From: Flavicella sp963932955
GTDB taxonomy: Bacteria > Bacteroidota > Bacteroidia > Flavobacteriales > Flavobacteriaceae
DNA: 64,000 nt
Assembly (NCBI GenBank): GCA_963932955.1
Contig: CAWVRK010000001.1
Location: forward strand, 160,752-224,751
Direction: 5' to 3'
Made by a program: the position numbers and the translations under genes. The notes under the pieces were generated by a model. It was not told the DNA's origin. It did no database searches and was given only the letters and a program-made list of their open reading frames with translations. Below, piece after piece: positions 45,420-53,962 of the stretch. The stretch's first letter is position 1. Each line of letters begins with the position of its first letter.

Positions 45420-47036
45420 TTACAGGCCATTTTTAAAACTTGCTACGGCTTCTTGAATGACTTTGTCTGTGCGAACTAAATCTGTATCGTACTTCAAATC
45501 AAGTGCTTGTTTTTCGGGAAAATCCTCGATCATAAGTGTCTGAGAAGGGAAGGCGAATTCGACACCCAGCTCTTTGGCCAACTTGACAATAGCGATGTGC
45601 AAACGGTGTTTGGAAGACTGTTCTTTGCCCCAACCTGGATTTTTAAAATAGACATTTAACAGAATTTCCAATGCGGAATTTCCAAAACCGGTAAATTCGA
45701 CATTGTAATCTTCAGAGCGTGTGTCGGGATGTGTGTCTACCAAAGCGCGAACTCCTTTTACAAAAGCTTCGATCAACTCAGGGGGGGTGTCGTATCGGAT
45801 GCCCAAAACAGTTTTGTACCTTCTGTACAGGCGCAAGCCTAAATTATTGATAACGATTTCGGACAGTTTGCTGTTGGGAATGGTAAATACCGAAGTGTCT
45901 GCCGCACGGATTCTACTGGAACGGAAGCCAACTTCTTCTACCGTTCCTTCTACGCCTCCTCCTACAATCCAATCTCCAATCTGAAAAGGCTTGTCTAAAA
46001 AGATCATAAAGGTTCCAATCAGGTTTCTGACGGTGTCTTGTGAGGCCAAGGCTACGGCCAAACCTCCAATAGAAGCTCCTGCGATGACGGTGGTCACATC
46101 GGCTCCAAAAATGGTGAGCATTTTCAACCCCCCCACAAAAAACACCAAGCCTCTCAACAAGCGTTTTAAGATAGGCGTAAGCTGGTCGTCCAATTTGCTT
46201 TCTGTCTTCAGAGAATAGGAACCGTAAATGTCCATCAACACTTGAACCAATTGAAGAAAGACGTATATCCACAGGACCGTTTGTCCGATGTGTAGCCCTT
46301 TTAGCAAAAAAGAATTTACCTCAATGGGAAATTGCAAGATGGGAATGTAGTTGTCCAGGGCGTAAAACACCAACAACCAACTGATGGGACGGGACAGCTT
46401 TAGCAAGGAATCGTTTAGGGAATTGTGCGCAAAGCGAATCAAGTATTTTTCAAGACTTTTGAGCAGCCAAAAGATGACTTTGTACTGAATGTAAAACAAG
46501 GCTACAGACAAGACCAATAGGACCAAAAAACCCAAGTATTGCCATACTTCCAAACCGAACATTTTCAAATGCCCCACATTGGGAATGCTCTTTTTTAAGA
46601 GCTCTGTTCCTGCGGGGTAGACTTCGCGGTACAAACGATCGATTTGTCGGTTGGTTTCTTGGCTGTAATACCAATTCCCATTTATTTTTTCGACAGAAAT
46701 CTCCGGCAATTGATTTGGAAAGAGAACGTACATCGGTTCGGAGCCGAAGTTTTGCAGTGTATCCAAGTAGTCCGGATCTTTGGGCAAGGAAGCAATCGCT
46801 ACACGCAGCCCTTTCCCGTCCAAAACTTGTTTGATTTTGAGCGCAATCTCTTCGGCCCTCTTTTCGGAGGCTCCATAAATGGTAGACGCCGCTTTTTCAA
46901 GGTCGTAACTGTCTTCTTGGAGTGCGAACAAATGGGTGTAAATTGTGGCGTGTGGTGACGCGAGGTCTTTGTCAACTTCTGTTTGTGAAAAAACAGTGGT
47001 GGCCAACAAGACAAAGAAGAATGTGATTTTTTTCAT
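45420..47036 (-). CDS. MscS-family mechanosensitive ion channel
   Basis: About 538 residues from MKKITFFF, chosen because it opens a signal peptide ending VFSQ; a start 108 bases earlier lies inside the ygiQ gene end. A periplasmic domain (about 20-155) is followed by several helices, then the MscS core: pore helix GASIGGLAVALASQDTVRNL, FQIGDWIVGGGVEGTVEEVG and TIPNSKLSEIVINN. It should open under membrane tension to release solutes. A -7 box (TACTTTTG) is at 47067-47060. Confidence 0.93.
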   Translation of the reverse strand: MKKITFFFVLLATTVFSQTEVDKDLASPHATIYTHLFALQEDSYDLEKAASTIYGASEKRAEEIALKIKQVLDGKGLRVAIASLPKDPDYLDTLQNFGSEPMYVLFPNQLPEISVEKINGNWYYSQETNRQIDRLYREVYPAGTELLKKSIPNVGHLKMFGLEVWQYLGFLVLLVLSVALFYIQYKVIFWLLKSLEKYLIRFAHNSLNDSLLKLSRPISWLLVFYALDNYIPILQFPIEVNSFLLKGLHIGQTVLWIYVFLQLVQVLMDIYGSYSLKTESKLDDQLTPILKRLLRGLVFFVGGLKMLTIFGADVTTVIAGASIGGLAVALASQDTVRNLIGTFMIFLDKPFQIGDWIVGGGVEGTVEEVGFRSSRIRAADTSVFTIPNSKLSEIVINNLGLRLYRRYKTVLGIRYDTPPELIEAFVKGVRALVDTHPDTRSEDYNVEFTGFGNSALEILLNVYFKNPGWGKEQSSKHRLHIAIVKLAKELGVEFAFPSQTLMIEDFPEKQALDLKYDTDLVRTDKVIQEAVASFKNGL

Positions 47037-47085
47037 CGGTGAAAAATAGAATGTTTTCTCAAAAGTAAAAAAAAAGAGGCAGTCT

Positions 47086-49116
47086 CTACGAACTAGAGCG
47101 CCTTCTTTTGGGTTTTCGCTTGCGCGCTCCGTTTTTGTCAGCACTGTTTAGCACGCTTACAAAACTGCTTCCTTTCCGATTTCCTTTGGATTTGGTAGGC
47201 TTTGCTCTGGTGTGCTTTGGTGTTTCTACCGCGTCGTCAAAGGTGTTTTTTACTTTGAAATTTTTATTGTTTTTAAAACTGCGTTTCTCTGGCAACAGGC
47301 GGTCAGCTAAGTCCTGACGTCCTACTTTTACCAAGGTTTTTCGAATCCAGTCTTGGTTTTCTTTTTTGTACCAAAAAAAGAAACGGTGTTGTTCGTCTTT
47401 TTCTTTTTTGGTCTTGGGCGTCTTCGTTCTTTCCAAGGTATAAGGATGGTAGCCGCTGTAATAAATAACGGTAGCAACGGTCATTGGCGTTGGCGTAAAT
47501 CCTTGTACTTGCTCTAATTTAAAGCCCATGTCTTTGGTTTCCGCTGCCAAATTGGCCATGTCTTCGAGCTCACTTGCCGGATGGCTGGAAATAAAATACG
47601 GAATCAACTGCAAGTTAAGTTTTTTGCGGAGGTTGATTTTGTCAAAGAGTTTTTTGAACTGGTGAAAATTGGAAAACGAAGGTTTTCGCATCAGTTTAAG
47701 GACTGGGTCTGAGGTGTGTTCTGGAGCCACTTTCAACCGTCCAGAAACGTGGTTGGTGATCACTTCTTCGGTGTAGTCTTCCAATTCTTTGGGGCAGGCA
47801 TTTTTATTGAATTCTGGCACTAGCATGTCGTAGCGAATTCCAGAACCGATAAAGGATTTTTTCACTTTAGGATGCTTGTCTACCGATCGGTACAAATCGG
47901 TCATCGCTGCGTGGGAGGTGTCCAAATTTGAACAGATCACAGGGTTGATGCATGAAGGTGCAACACATTTGTCACAAATCTCTTGCACCTTGCCTTTCAT
48001 TTGGTACATGTTGGCGGAAGGACCTCCGATATCAGACAAGTAACCTTTGAAATCGGGCATGTTCGCCACTTGGTCGACTTCTTTTAAAATGGACTCCTTG
48101 CTTCTACTTGCAATGAATTTTCCTTGGTGAGCAGAGATGGTGCAAAAGCTACAGCCTCCAAAACAGCCACGGTGGGTATTGATTGAAAATTTGATCATTT
48201 CAAAAGCAGGGATGGGACCTCTTTTGTCGTATTTTGGATGCGGTAAACGGGTGTAGGGCAAGTCAAAAGAAGCGTCAATTTCCTTTTCCAACATGGTCGG
48301 ATAAGGCGGGTTGATGATCAAGGTTTCTTGACCGATGTCTTGTAAGATCCTTGCGCCATAAGTCTTATTCGATTCTTGTTCGATGGTTTTGAAATTGGCC
48401 GCAAAGGTTTTTTTGTCTTTGAGACAAGCTTCGTGCGTGCTCAAAACCTTGTCTTTCCAGTTTTTGTTCTGAGGCAGTGTTTGGCTTTTTGGACGTAAAA
48501 TAGCCGTCTGTTTGATGGTGGTCAAGGATTCAAAGGGGACTCCTTTTTCCATCAAAGTGACCACTTCTTTCAAAGGCTGCTCCCCCATACCGTAAACCAG
48601 CATATCTGCACCAGATTCTTTTAAGATGGTGGGTTTCAAGGCGTCTGTCCAATAGTCATAGTGGGTCACGCGCCGTAAAGAAGCTTCAATTCCTCCCAAA
48701 AGCACAGGCGTGTCTGGGTATTTTTCTTTGAGAATCTTGCTGTATACTGTGGTTGCATAATCCGGACGAAATCCTTTGTCTCCATTGGGGGTGTAGGCAT
48801 CTTTGTCACGTTCTCTTTTACTGGCTGTATAATTGCTGACCATGGAGTCCATCACTCCGGAGGTGACTCCAAAAAAAAGTCTGGGCTTTCCGAGCTTTGT
48901 AAAGTCTTGAAGACTGTCATGGACAGAGGGTTGTGGAACGATGGCTACTTTCAATCCGTAACTTTCCAAAAGGCGTCCAATCACTGCAGGACCAAAAGAG
49001 GGATGGTCTACATAGGCATCTCCACTGAAAAGAATAACATCCAACGTTTCCCAACCTCGTAATTTGACCTCTTTTCGGGTCGTAGGCAACCAATCTGACA
49101 ACCGTAATTCTCGCAT
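47086..49116 (-). CDS. YgiQ family radical SAM protein
   Basis: About 676 residues from MRELRLSDWLPTT, the usual family start. The radical SAM cluster motif CFGGCSFC lies near residue 318, with a B12-binding-like N-terminal domain. The C-terminal tail is very basic (RKRKPKRRRSSS). The reaction of this family (UPF0313) is unknown. The promoter lies only 4 bases before this ATG, consistent with a leaderless mRNA and with this start. Confidence 0.92.
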   Translation of the reverse strand: MRELRLSDWLPTTRKEVKLRGWETLDVILFSGDAYVDHPSFGPAVIGRLLESYGLKVAIVPQPSVHDSLQDFTKLGKPRLFFGVTSGVMDSMVSNYTASKRERDKDAYTPNGDKGFRPDYATTVYSKILKEKYPDTPVLLGGIEASLRRVTHYDYWTDALKPTILKESGADMLVYGMGEQPLKEVVTLMEKGVPFESLTTIKQTAILRPKSQTLPQNKNWKDKVLSTHEACLKDKKTFAANFKTIEQESNKTYGARILQDIGQETLIINPPYPTMLEKEIDASFDLPYTRLPHPKYDKRGPIPAFEMIKFSINTHRGCFGGCSFCTISAHQGKFIASRSKESILKEVDQVANMPDFKGYLSDIGGPSANMYQMKGKVQEICDKCVAPSCINPVICSNLDTSHAAMTDLYRSVDKHPKVKKSFIGSGIRYDMLVPEFNKNACPKELEDYTEEVITNHVSGRLKVAPEHTSDPVLKLMRKPSFSNFHQFKKLFDKINLRKKLNLQLIPYFISSHPASELEDMANLAAETKDMGFKLEQVQGFTPTPMTVATVIYYSGYHPYTLERTKTPKTKKEKDEQHRFFFWYKKENQDWIRKTLVKVGRQDLADRLLPEKRSFKNNKNFKVKNTFDDAVETPKHTRAKPTKSKGNRKGSSFVSVLNSADKNGARKRKPKRRRSSS

Positions 49117-49120
49117 GCCG

Positions 49121-49154
49121 CAAATATACACAATATAAAGGGAGCAGTAGCAAA
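49121..49154 (-). promoter_or_regulatory. Promoter abutting the ygiQ start (probable leaderless mRNA)
   Basis: On minus TTTTG or TTTG (49154-49151), 22 bases, then TATATTTG (49128-49121), then CGGC and ATG. The expected start point falls on or next to the A of the ATG. Confidence 0.6.
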
Positions 49155-49262
49155 AGAGAAAACCTCCCATTATCACTTAAAACTTTGTTTTTTTGATTAG
49201 ACCTTTGTCCTTTGTTAATATTTGTTACTTTTATGGAAAATTAGTGCCCTAAACAACCGTCG

Positions 49263-51248
49263 ATGAAGTCCTACTTTACACCCTCTGAGAAAGAGAAACA
49301 ACAACTTATAGCTCAAAAATGTACTGCTACTGACTGGAATGCTGTTTGGATTACAAATAAAACAGACCTTTCAAAAATACAAAACTCCACCTTTTCAGGG
49401 TGCATTCGAATTGGTGCGATTTCAGGAGAAAACACCGCTTTTGGCGGAGTGGTCAGACCCAATGGAATCTACAACACACACCTGCACAACTGTACCGTTG
49501 GAGACCACCCCTTTATTGCCAATGTCAAAAACTACATCGCCAATTACCGCATCGGAGACCATGTCGTGATTGAAAATGTGGGACACATCGCGGTGGATGG
49601 AGAGGCTACTTTTGGAAATGGAACTGTGGTTGAAGCGATCAACGAGGGAGGTGGACGAGAAATTCTTATTTACGACCACCTCTCCGCACAGCTTGCCTAC
49701 ATCCAATCGCTCTACAGACACCGCAAAGACTTGATTGCGCATTTGAAAGAGATGATTCACGCGTATACAAACTCCGTCAAATCAGACATGGGAACCATTG
49801 GGGACCACGTGAAAATTTTGAATTGTCGCTCCATCAAAGATGTCAATATTGGTTCTTATGCAAAATTAGAAGGGGTGGTGAGTCTTCAAAATGGAAGTTT
49901 GAATTCCTATAAAGATGCGCCCATCTACATTGGCTCAGAAGTCATGGCCGAAAATTTTATCATCAGCAGCGACACAATCGTGGACAATGCGACCCTCCTT
50001 ACAAATTGTTTTGTTGGTCAAGGTTGTACTTTGGACAAGCATTACTCAGCGGAGCATTCCGTTTTTTTTGCAAACAGCCAAGGTTTCAATGGGGAGGCCT
50101 GTTCTATTTTTGCAGGTCCATATACCGTTACCCATCACAAATCCACCCTCCTTATTGCAGGGATGTTTTCTTTTATGAATGCAGGAAGCGGATCAAATCA
50201 AAGCAATCACATGTACAAACTCGGTCCAATCCACCAAGGTATTATGGAACGTGGTGCCAAAACAACCAGCAACTCTTATATTTTATGGCCCTCAAAAATT
50301 GGGGCCTTTACCTTGGTCTCTGGAAGGCATTACCACAATGTGGACTCTAGCATATTTCCCTTTTCTTATTTGATTGAATCCAAAGACGAGAGCATGCTTT
50401 TCCCTGGTATCAATTTGAAAAGTGTGGGCACTGTGAGAGATGCACAAAAATGGGTCAAAAGGGACAAAAGACACAAAAAACACCAGATGGACCTCATCAA
50501 TTTCAACTTGTTGAGCCCGTTTACCATCCACAAAGTAGCAGCAGGACTGGAGGCTTTAAAAGACCTTCAAATGCAGGGAACTCCCGAAGCAGAAGAGTAC
50601 CGCTATGGTGCGATGCGCATCAAAGCAAATTCACTCCGCAAAGGAATGGCCATCTACACTACCATTATTGACAAGTTTTTGGGGAATTCAATCATCAGTC
50701 GGATTCACGACAAAAATATCCGTACTGTAGCCGATTTGCGCACTGTTTTGCGCCCAAACTCTTCTATTGGCATGGGGAAATGGCTGGATGTAAGCGGGTT
50801 GATTTGTCCTTTGGAGTCTTTAAACGAACTCCTTTGCAAAATAGAAGACCGCAGCGTTCATCAACTTTCAGAAGTCTCACAAGAACTGGAAGGAATTCAT
50901 AAAAATTACTACGAATACGAATGGAATTGGGCGACTTCCTTGATTGAAAAACACTACCAAGTCGACTTGAAAACAATTTCTCCCAAAGCATTGATTGGGA
51001 TGGTCTCCCAATGGAAAAAAGCCGTTGTAAAATTGGACGAAATGCTCTACCAAGATGCTCAAAAAGAATTTTCACTTTCCACCCAAGTAAGCTTTGGAGT
51101 CGATGGTGATTTGAAAGAGCGTGAACTGGATTTTTCAAGTGTTCGCGGAAATTTCGAAAACAACCCAACCGTGTTGGAAATTCAAAACCACATCGAAAGA
51201 AAAACAGCGTTGGGGAATCGTGTGATTGCCGCAATGGAACTGCTCTAG
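49263..51248 (+). CDS. DUF4954 left-handed beta-helix protein
   Basis: A 661-residue protein rich in hexapeptide-repeat turns (for example IGDHVVIENVGHIAVDGEA) over about residues 40-340. The second half is helical. It resembles the DUF4954 family found in Bacteroidota and spirochaetes, whose function is unknown. Sugar-nucleotide transferases share the beta-helix, but no catalytic motif can be assigned. It diverges from ygiQ and converges on the histidine kinase. Confidence 0.85.
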   Translation: MKSYFTPSEKEKQQLIAQKCTATDWNAVWITNKTDLSKIQNSTFSGCIRIGAISGENTAFGGVVRPNGIYNTHLHNCTVGDHPFIANVKNYIANYRIGDHVVIENVGHIAVDGEATFGNGTVVEAINEGGGREILIYDHLSAQLAYIQSLYRHRKDLIAHLKEMIHAYTNSVKSDMGTIGDHVKILNCRSIKDVNIGSYAKLEGVVSLQNGSLNSYKDAPIYIGSEVMAENFIISSDTIVDNATLLTNCFVGQGCTLDKHYSAEHSVFFANSQGFNGEACSIFAGPYTVTHHKSTLLIAGMFSFMNAGSGSNQSNHMYKLGPIHQGIMERGAKTTSNSYILWPSKIGAFTLVSGRHYHNVDSSIFPFSYLIESKDESMLFPGINLKSVGTVRDAQKWVKRDKRHKKHQMDLINFNLLSPFTIHKVAAGLEALKDLQMQGTPEAEEYRYGAMRIKANSLRKGMAIYTTIIDKFLGNSIISRIHDKNIRTVADLRTVLRPNSSIGMGKWLDVSGLICPLESLNELLCKIEDRSVHQLSEVSQELEGIHKNYYEYEWNWATSLIEKHYQVDLKTISPKALIGMVSQWKKAVVKLDEMLYQDAQKEFSLSTQVSFGVDGDLKERELDFSSVRGNFENNPTVLEIQNHIERKTALGNRVIAAMELL

Positions 51249-51280
51249 CTTTAATCACAAAATCCTATTGTTAAAAAACA

Positions 51281-52633
51281 TCAAGTTATGTTGCTCAAAG
51301 GAATGTTGATGGTAATCCGTGTTCCCTCTCCTTTGGTGGAATTGACAAACAAACGGCCGTCGACATAATTCACACGTTCCTTCATGAAAAACAAGCCCAT
51401 TCCCAATCCCTTTTCAGAATTCTCCACCGCATCGACATCAAAGCCAGCTCCATTGTCGTCGATGACAATGCTCAATAGGTCTTTTGTGTGGCTCACAGAA
51501 ACGAGTACAAAAGTAGAATTGGCATATTTTAAAGAATTGTTCACCGCCTCTTGTGCGACTCGGTACAAATTGGTTTCTGTCAGAGAATCAAAGCGTTTTT
51601 GAAAGTCTGTTTTGTTTTCAAAAAAGATATTTTTTCCCGATAATTTGGAGATTTCTTCGGTCATTTTTTTTAGTGCAGGCGCAATGCCGTGATCGCTCAA
51701 TTCTGGAGGTGTCAAACTAAATGTAACTGCACGCACGTCTTTGATCAATTGGCCAAAAACTACTTTTAGATCTTGCAGTTTTTTGGCCGAATTTTCTCGA
51801 TTTTCTAAGTTGATGGATTCCACGCTGAACTTTAAAGCAGTCAAGATTTGCCCAATTCCGTCATGGATGTCTTTGGCGATTCGCTTGCGTTCTTCTTCTT
51901 GTGCTTCCACAATTTGACTTGCCTGGTCCTTCTGCAACTGTACCAAATTTTCGTAGTCGATTTGTTGGACACGGTCAATCTCATCTTGAATCTCCTTTCG
52001 TTTTGTGACATTGTTACCCAAGAGAAATAAGCTTTGTTTCCCTTGGCCTTGGTTCGTGGGAATGAGGGTGATTTCCAACCACAGTTTTTTATTTTCTTTG
52101 GTTGTGAGTTCCACTTCTCCCACCCACATTTTTTGACGTGTGGATTGGAACAAGTCTTTTAAGTTTTGTTGCTGTCCTTCTTTTTGGGTGAGTAAATGTT
52201 CTATAGATCCTCGGATTTCTTTTTTGTCCAAACCCAAAAGATTTGAGAATTTTTTACTCATGTAGAGGACTGTCCCATCCCATTTTGCACTAGCAAACAA
52301 GGCTGCATTGTCCATCACGTAATTCAAACTTTCCAATTCTTGATACGCCTGTTCTTTCAATTCGTACTGCTCTTTGAGTTCTTCAATCTGTGCCTTGTTG
52401 TAAATATTGGATTCAATCAAAATGGCGATGAGCTTCTGAAAGTATTTTCGAAGAAAAAACAACAGTACAAAAACAAATGTCAATACAGATAAGACGGACA
52501 ACGAAAACTCAATCTGAAAATAGGTCAGTAGGATATAGAAAAAAACAGGCAGTCCGGCTAGTAGCAGAAAAGCTCTGATCATGAGTTTTTGCAATAACAA
52601 GGGAATGTTGGTGTATTCTTTTGGTGGCGCCAT
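51281..52633 (-). CDS. Membrane PAS histidine kinase, NarX/DesK (HisKA_3) type, orphan
   Basis: A 450-residue sensor. Two adjacent helices (about 17-37 and 42-62) with almost no periplasmic loop, a short coiled segment, a PAS domain (about 100-215), then HisKA_3 with the phospho-acceptor in AKDIHDGIGQIL (near residue 258), and an ATPase domain with DDNGAGFD and KGLGMGLFFMKERV. The lack of an extracytoplasmic domain points to an internal signal. No response regulator is in the window. It follows DUF4202 on the same strand but has its own -7 box directly at the ATG. Confidence 0.93.
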   Translation of the reverse strand: MAPPKEYTNIPLLLQKLMIRAFLLLAGLPVFFYILLTYFQIEFSLSVLSVLTFVFVLLFFLRKYFQKLIAILIESNIYNKAQIEELKEQYELKEQAYQELESLNYVMDNAALFASAKWDGTVLYMSKKFSNLLGLDKKEIRGSIEHLLTQKEGQQQNLKDLFQSTRQKMWVGEVELTTKENKKLWLEITLIPTNQGQGKQSLFLLGNNVTKRKEIQDEIDRVQQIDYENLVQLQKDQASQIVEAQEEERKRIAKDIHDGIGQILTALKFSVESINLENRENSAKKLQDLKVVFGQLIKDVRAVTFSLTPPELSDHGIAPALKKMTEEISKLSGKNIFFENKTDFQKRFDSLTETNLYRVAQEAVNNSLKYANSTFVLVSVSHTKDLLSIVIDDNGAGFDVDAVENSEKGLGMGLFFMKERVNYVDGRLFVNSTKGEGTRITINIPLSNIT

Positions 52634-52637
52634 TCCG

Positions 52638-52645
52638 CAAAAATA
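52638..52645 (-). promoter_or_regulatory. -7 box abutting the histidine kinase start
   Basis: On minus TATTTTTG (52645-52638), then CGGA and ATG, the same layout as at ygiQ. No well-spaced TTTG is visible, so this is weaker. Confidence 0.45.
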
Positions 52646-52716
52646 AAAAAAAGAATGCAGTAAATCTTACTAATTTACAAGGCAGGTGATTGACGTGAAG
52701 GTTTTGACACAGCGAA

Positions 52717-53304
52717 TCAAAGACCGAGGGCCGCTTTTACCAAGCGCAAGGCGTTGTCAGAAAGGGGCAATTTCAAGGCTGCTTGGTGGCCTGTTTCCGA
52801 CATTTTTTTCCACGTTTTCTGCAAGACATCAATCAATTTTTCGTCGGTATACTTTTCTGAAAAAGCATCAAAGTAAAATTCCAAAAACACCAAACAGATG
52901 ACATCTTCCAAAATTTGTGTTTCGGGATGGTGTTTCAATTGTTTTTTTTGAAGGAGAAAGGCGACCTTGTCGATGGTTTCTGAATCATATCCTGCTGACT
53001 GAAGGATTTGAGATGCTTTTTTGGCGTGAAATTTTTTCAAGTTTTGGCGCCACATCAAATAACCCGTTCGATTCATCTCGTAGGAGTCTCTAGGAATTTC
53101 CCAACGGCAAATGTGTTGACACCTGACGGTAAGCTGTAATGCCTCAGAGCTATTTGGAGCGAACTTCTTAAGGCCTTCAGACATTCTTTCTGCATACAAG
53201 AGTTCTTTGGGATGGGAAACTCCTTCCCAATCTTCGCGGTTTGGGTCTTGTCGGTTGGCTTCGTCAAAAAGGCGAATGGCGGCTGAGAATCTTTCAGAAT
53301 TCAT
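52717..53304 (-). CDS. DUF4202 protein of the nitrite-assimilation cluster
   Basis: About 195 residues from MNSERFSAAIRLFDEAN; the longer frame upstream is a Lys/Ser-rich artefact. Conserved features are ANRQDPNREDWEGVSHPKEL and RCQHICRWEIPRDSYEMNR, with His/Asp residues that suggest an HD-like metal fold. Its function is unknown, but it often accompanies nitrite or nitrate assimilation genes. Third gene after nirB and nirD. Confidence 0.88.
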   Translation of the reverse strand: MNSERFSAAIRLFDEANRQDPNREDWEGVSHPKELLYAERMSEGLKKFAPNSSEALQLTVRCQHICRWEIPRDSYEMNRTGYLMWRQNLKKFHAKKASQILQSAGYDSETIDKVAFLLQKKQLKHHPETQILEDVICLVFLEFYFDAFSEKYTDEKLIDVLQKTWKKMSETGHQAALKLPLSDNALRLVKAALGL

Positions 53305-53457
53305 ATGAGTACTCTTTTTTTTTGACTTCTTCTTTGAAGATGAGTTTGTTTTTTTCAAAAGCATTTTCCAAAACAACAGCAAAACACCTGAAGAACTTGC
53401 GTTGTTTTTGTATCACAAAGATAGGTTGAAAATTTTTCAAAAAAAACGATATTGACA

Positions 53458-53835
53458 TTATTCAGAAAAGCCCAAATAGACAAATCCCGCTTCTACTTTG
53501 ACTGGGTAGACTGCAATGGCATCCAAGTCTCCATTTAGATTTTCACCTGAATCCAAAGAAAAAGTTTTTTTGTGCAACGGGCAAGCGACTTTTGGAATTC
53601 CAGCAGCATCGCCAATCATGCCGCGAGAAAGAACCATTTCCATTTTGTGAGGACATAAATTTTGGCAGGCATACCATTTGTCTTCTTTGGTGAAATTAAA
53701 AACGGCAATCTGTTTGCCTTTGTATTGAACACAAGCTCCTCCGTTTGAGGGAAATTTTGTGACAGGTGCTGCCTTGAACCAAGTCTTAACTTTTTCTATT
53801 GGAGTGGTGACATAGGGTGCTCTTGTTGTTGACAT
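53458..53835 (-). CDS. nirD: Nitrite reductase small subunit NirD (Rieske)
   Basis: A 125-residue single Rieske-domain protein. Both ligand pairs are present (NLCPHK and CPLHK), so it should bind a 2Fe-2S cluster; many NirD proteins lack these. It partners NirB in NAD(P)H-dependent nitrite reduction to ammonium. It follows nirB by 127 bases. Confidence 0.94.
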   Translation of the reverse strand: MSTTRAPYVTTPIEKVKTWFKAAPVTKFPSNGGACVQYKGKQIAVFNFTKEDKWYACQNLCPHKMEMVLSRGMIGDAAGIPKVACPLHKKTFSLDSGENLNGDLDAIAVYPVKVEAGFVYLGFSE

Positions 53836-53962
53836 CTTTGGGTGTTTTAAAAGTGTACGCTGTTGGTTATATAAAAAGGGGCACTTTTCGAAAACAACTA
53901 TTAAATTATCAAAACAGCCGTTCTTGAAATTGGGTGCCCCAAATCTTATTGAATGATGGGGG

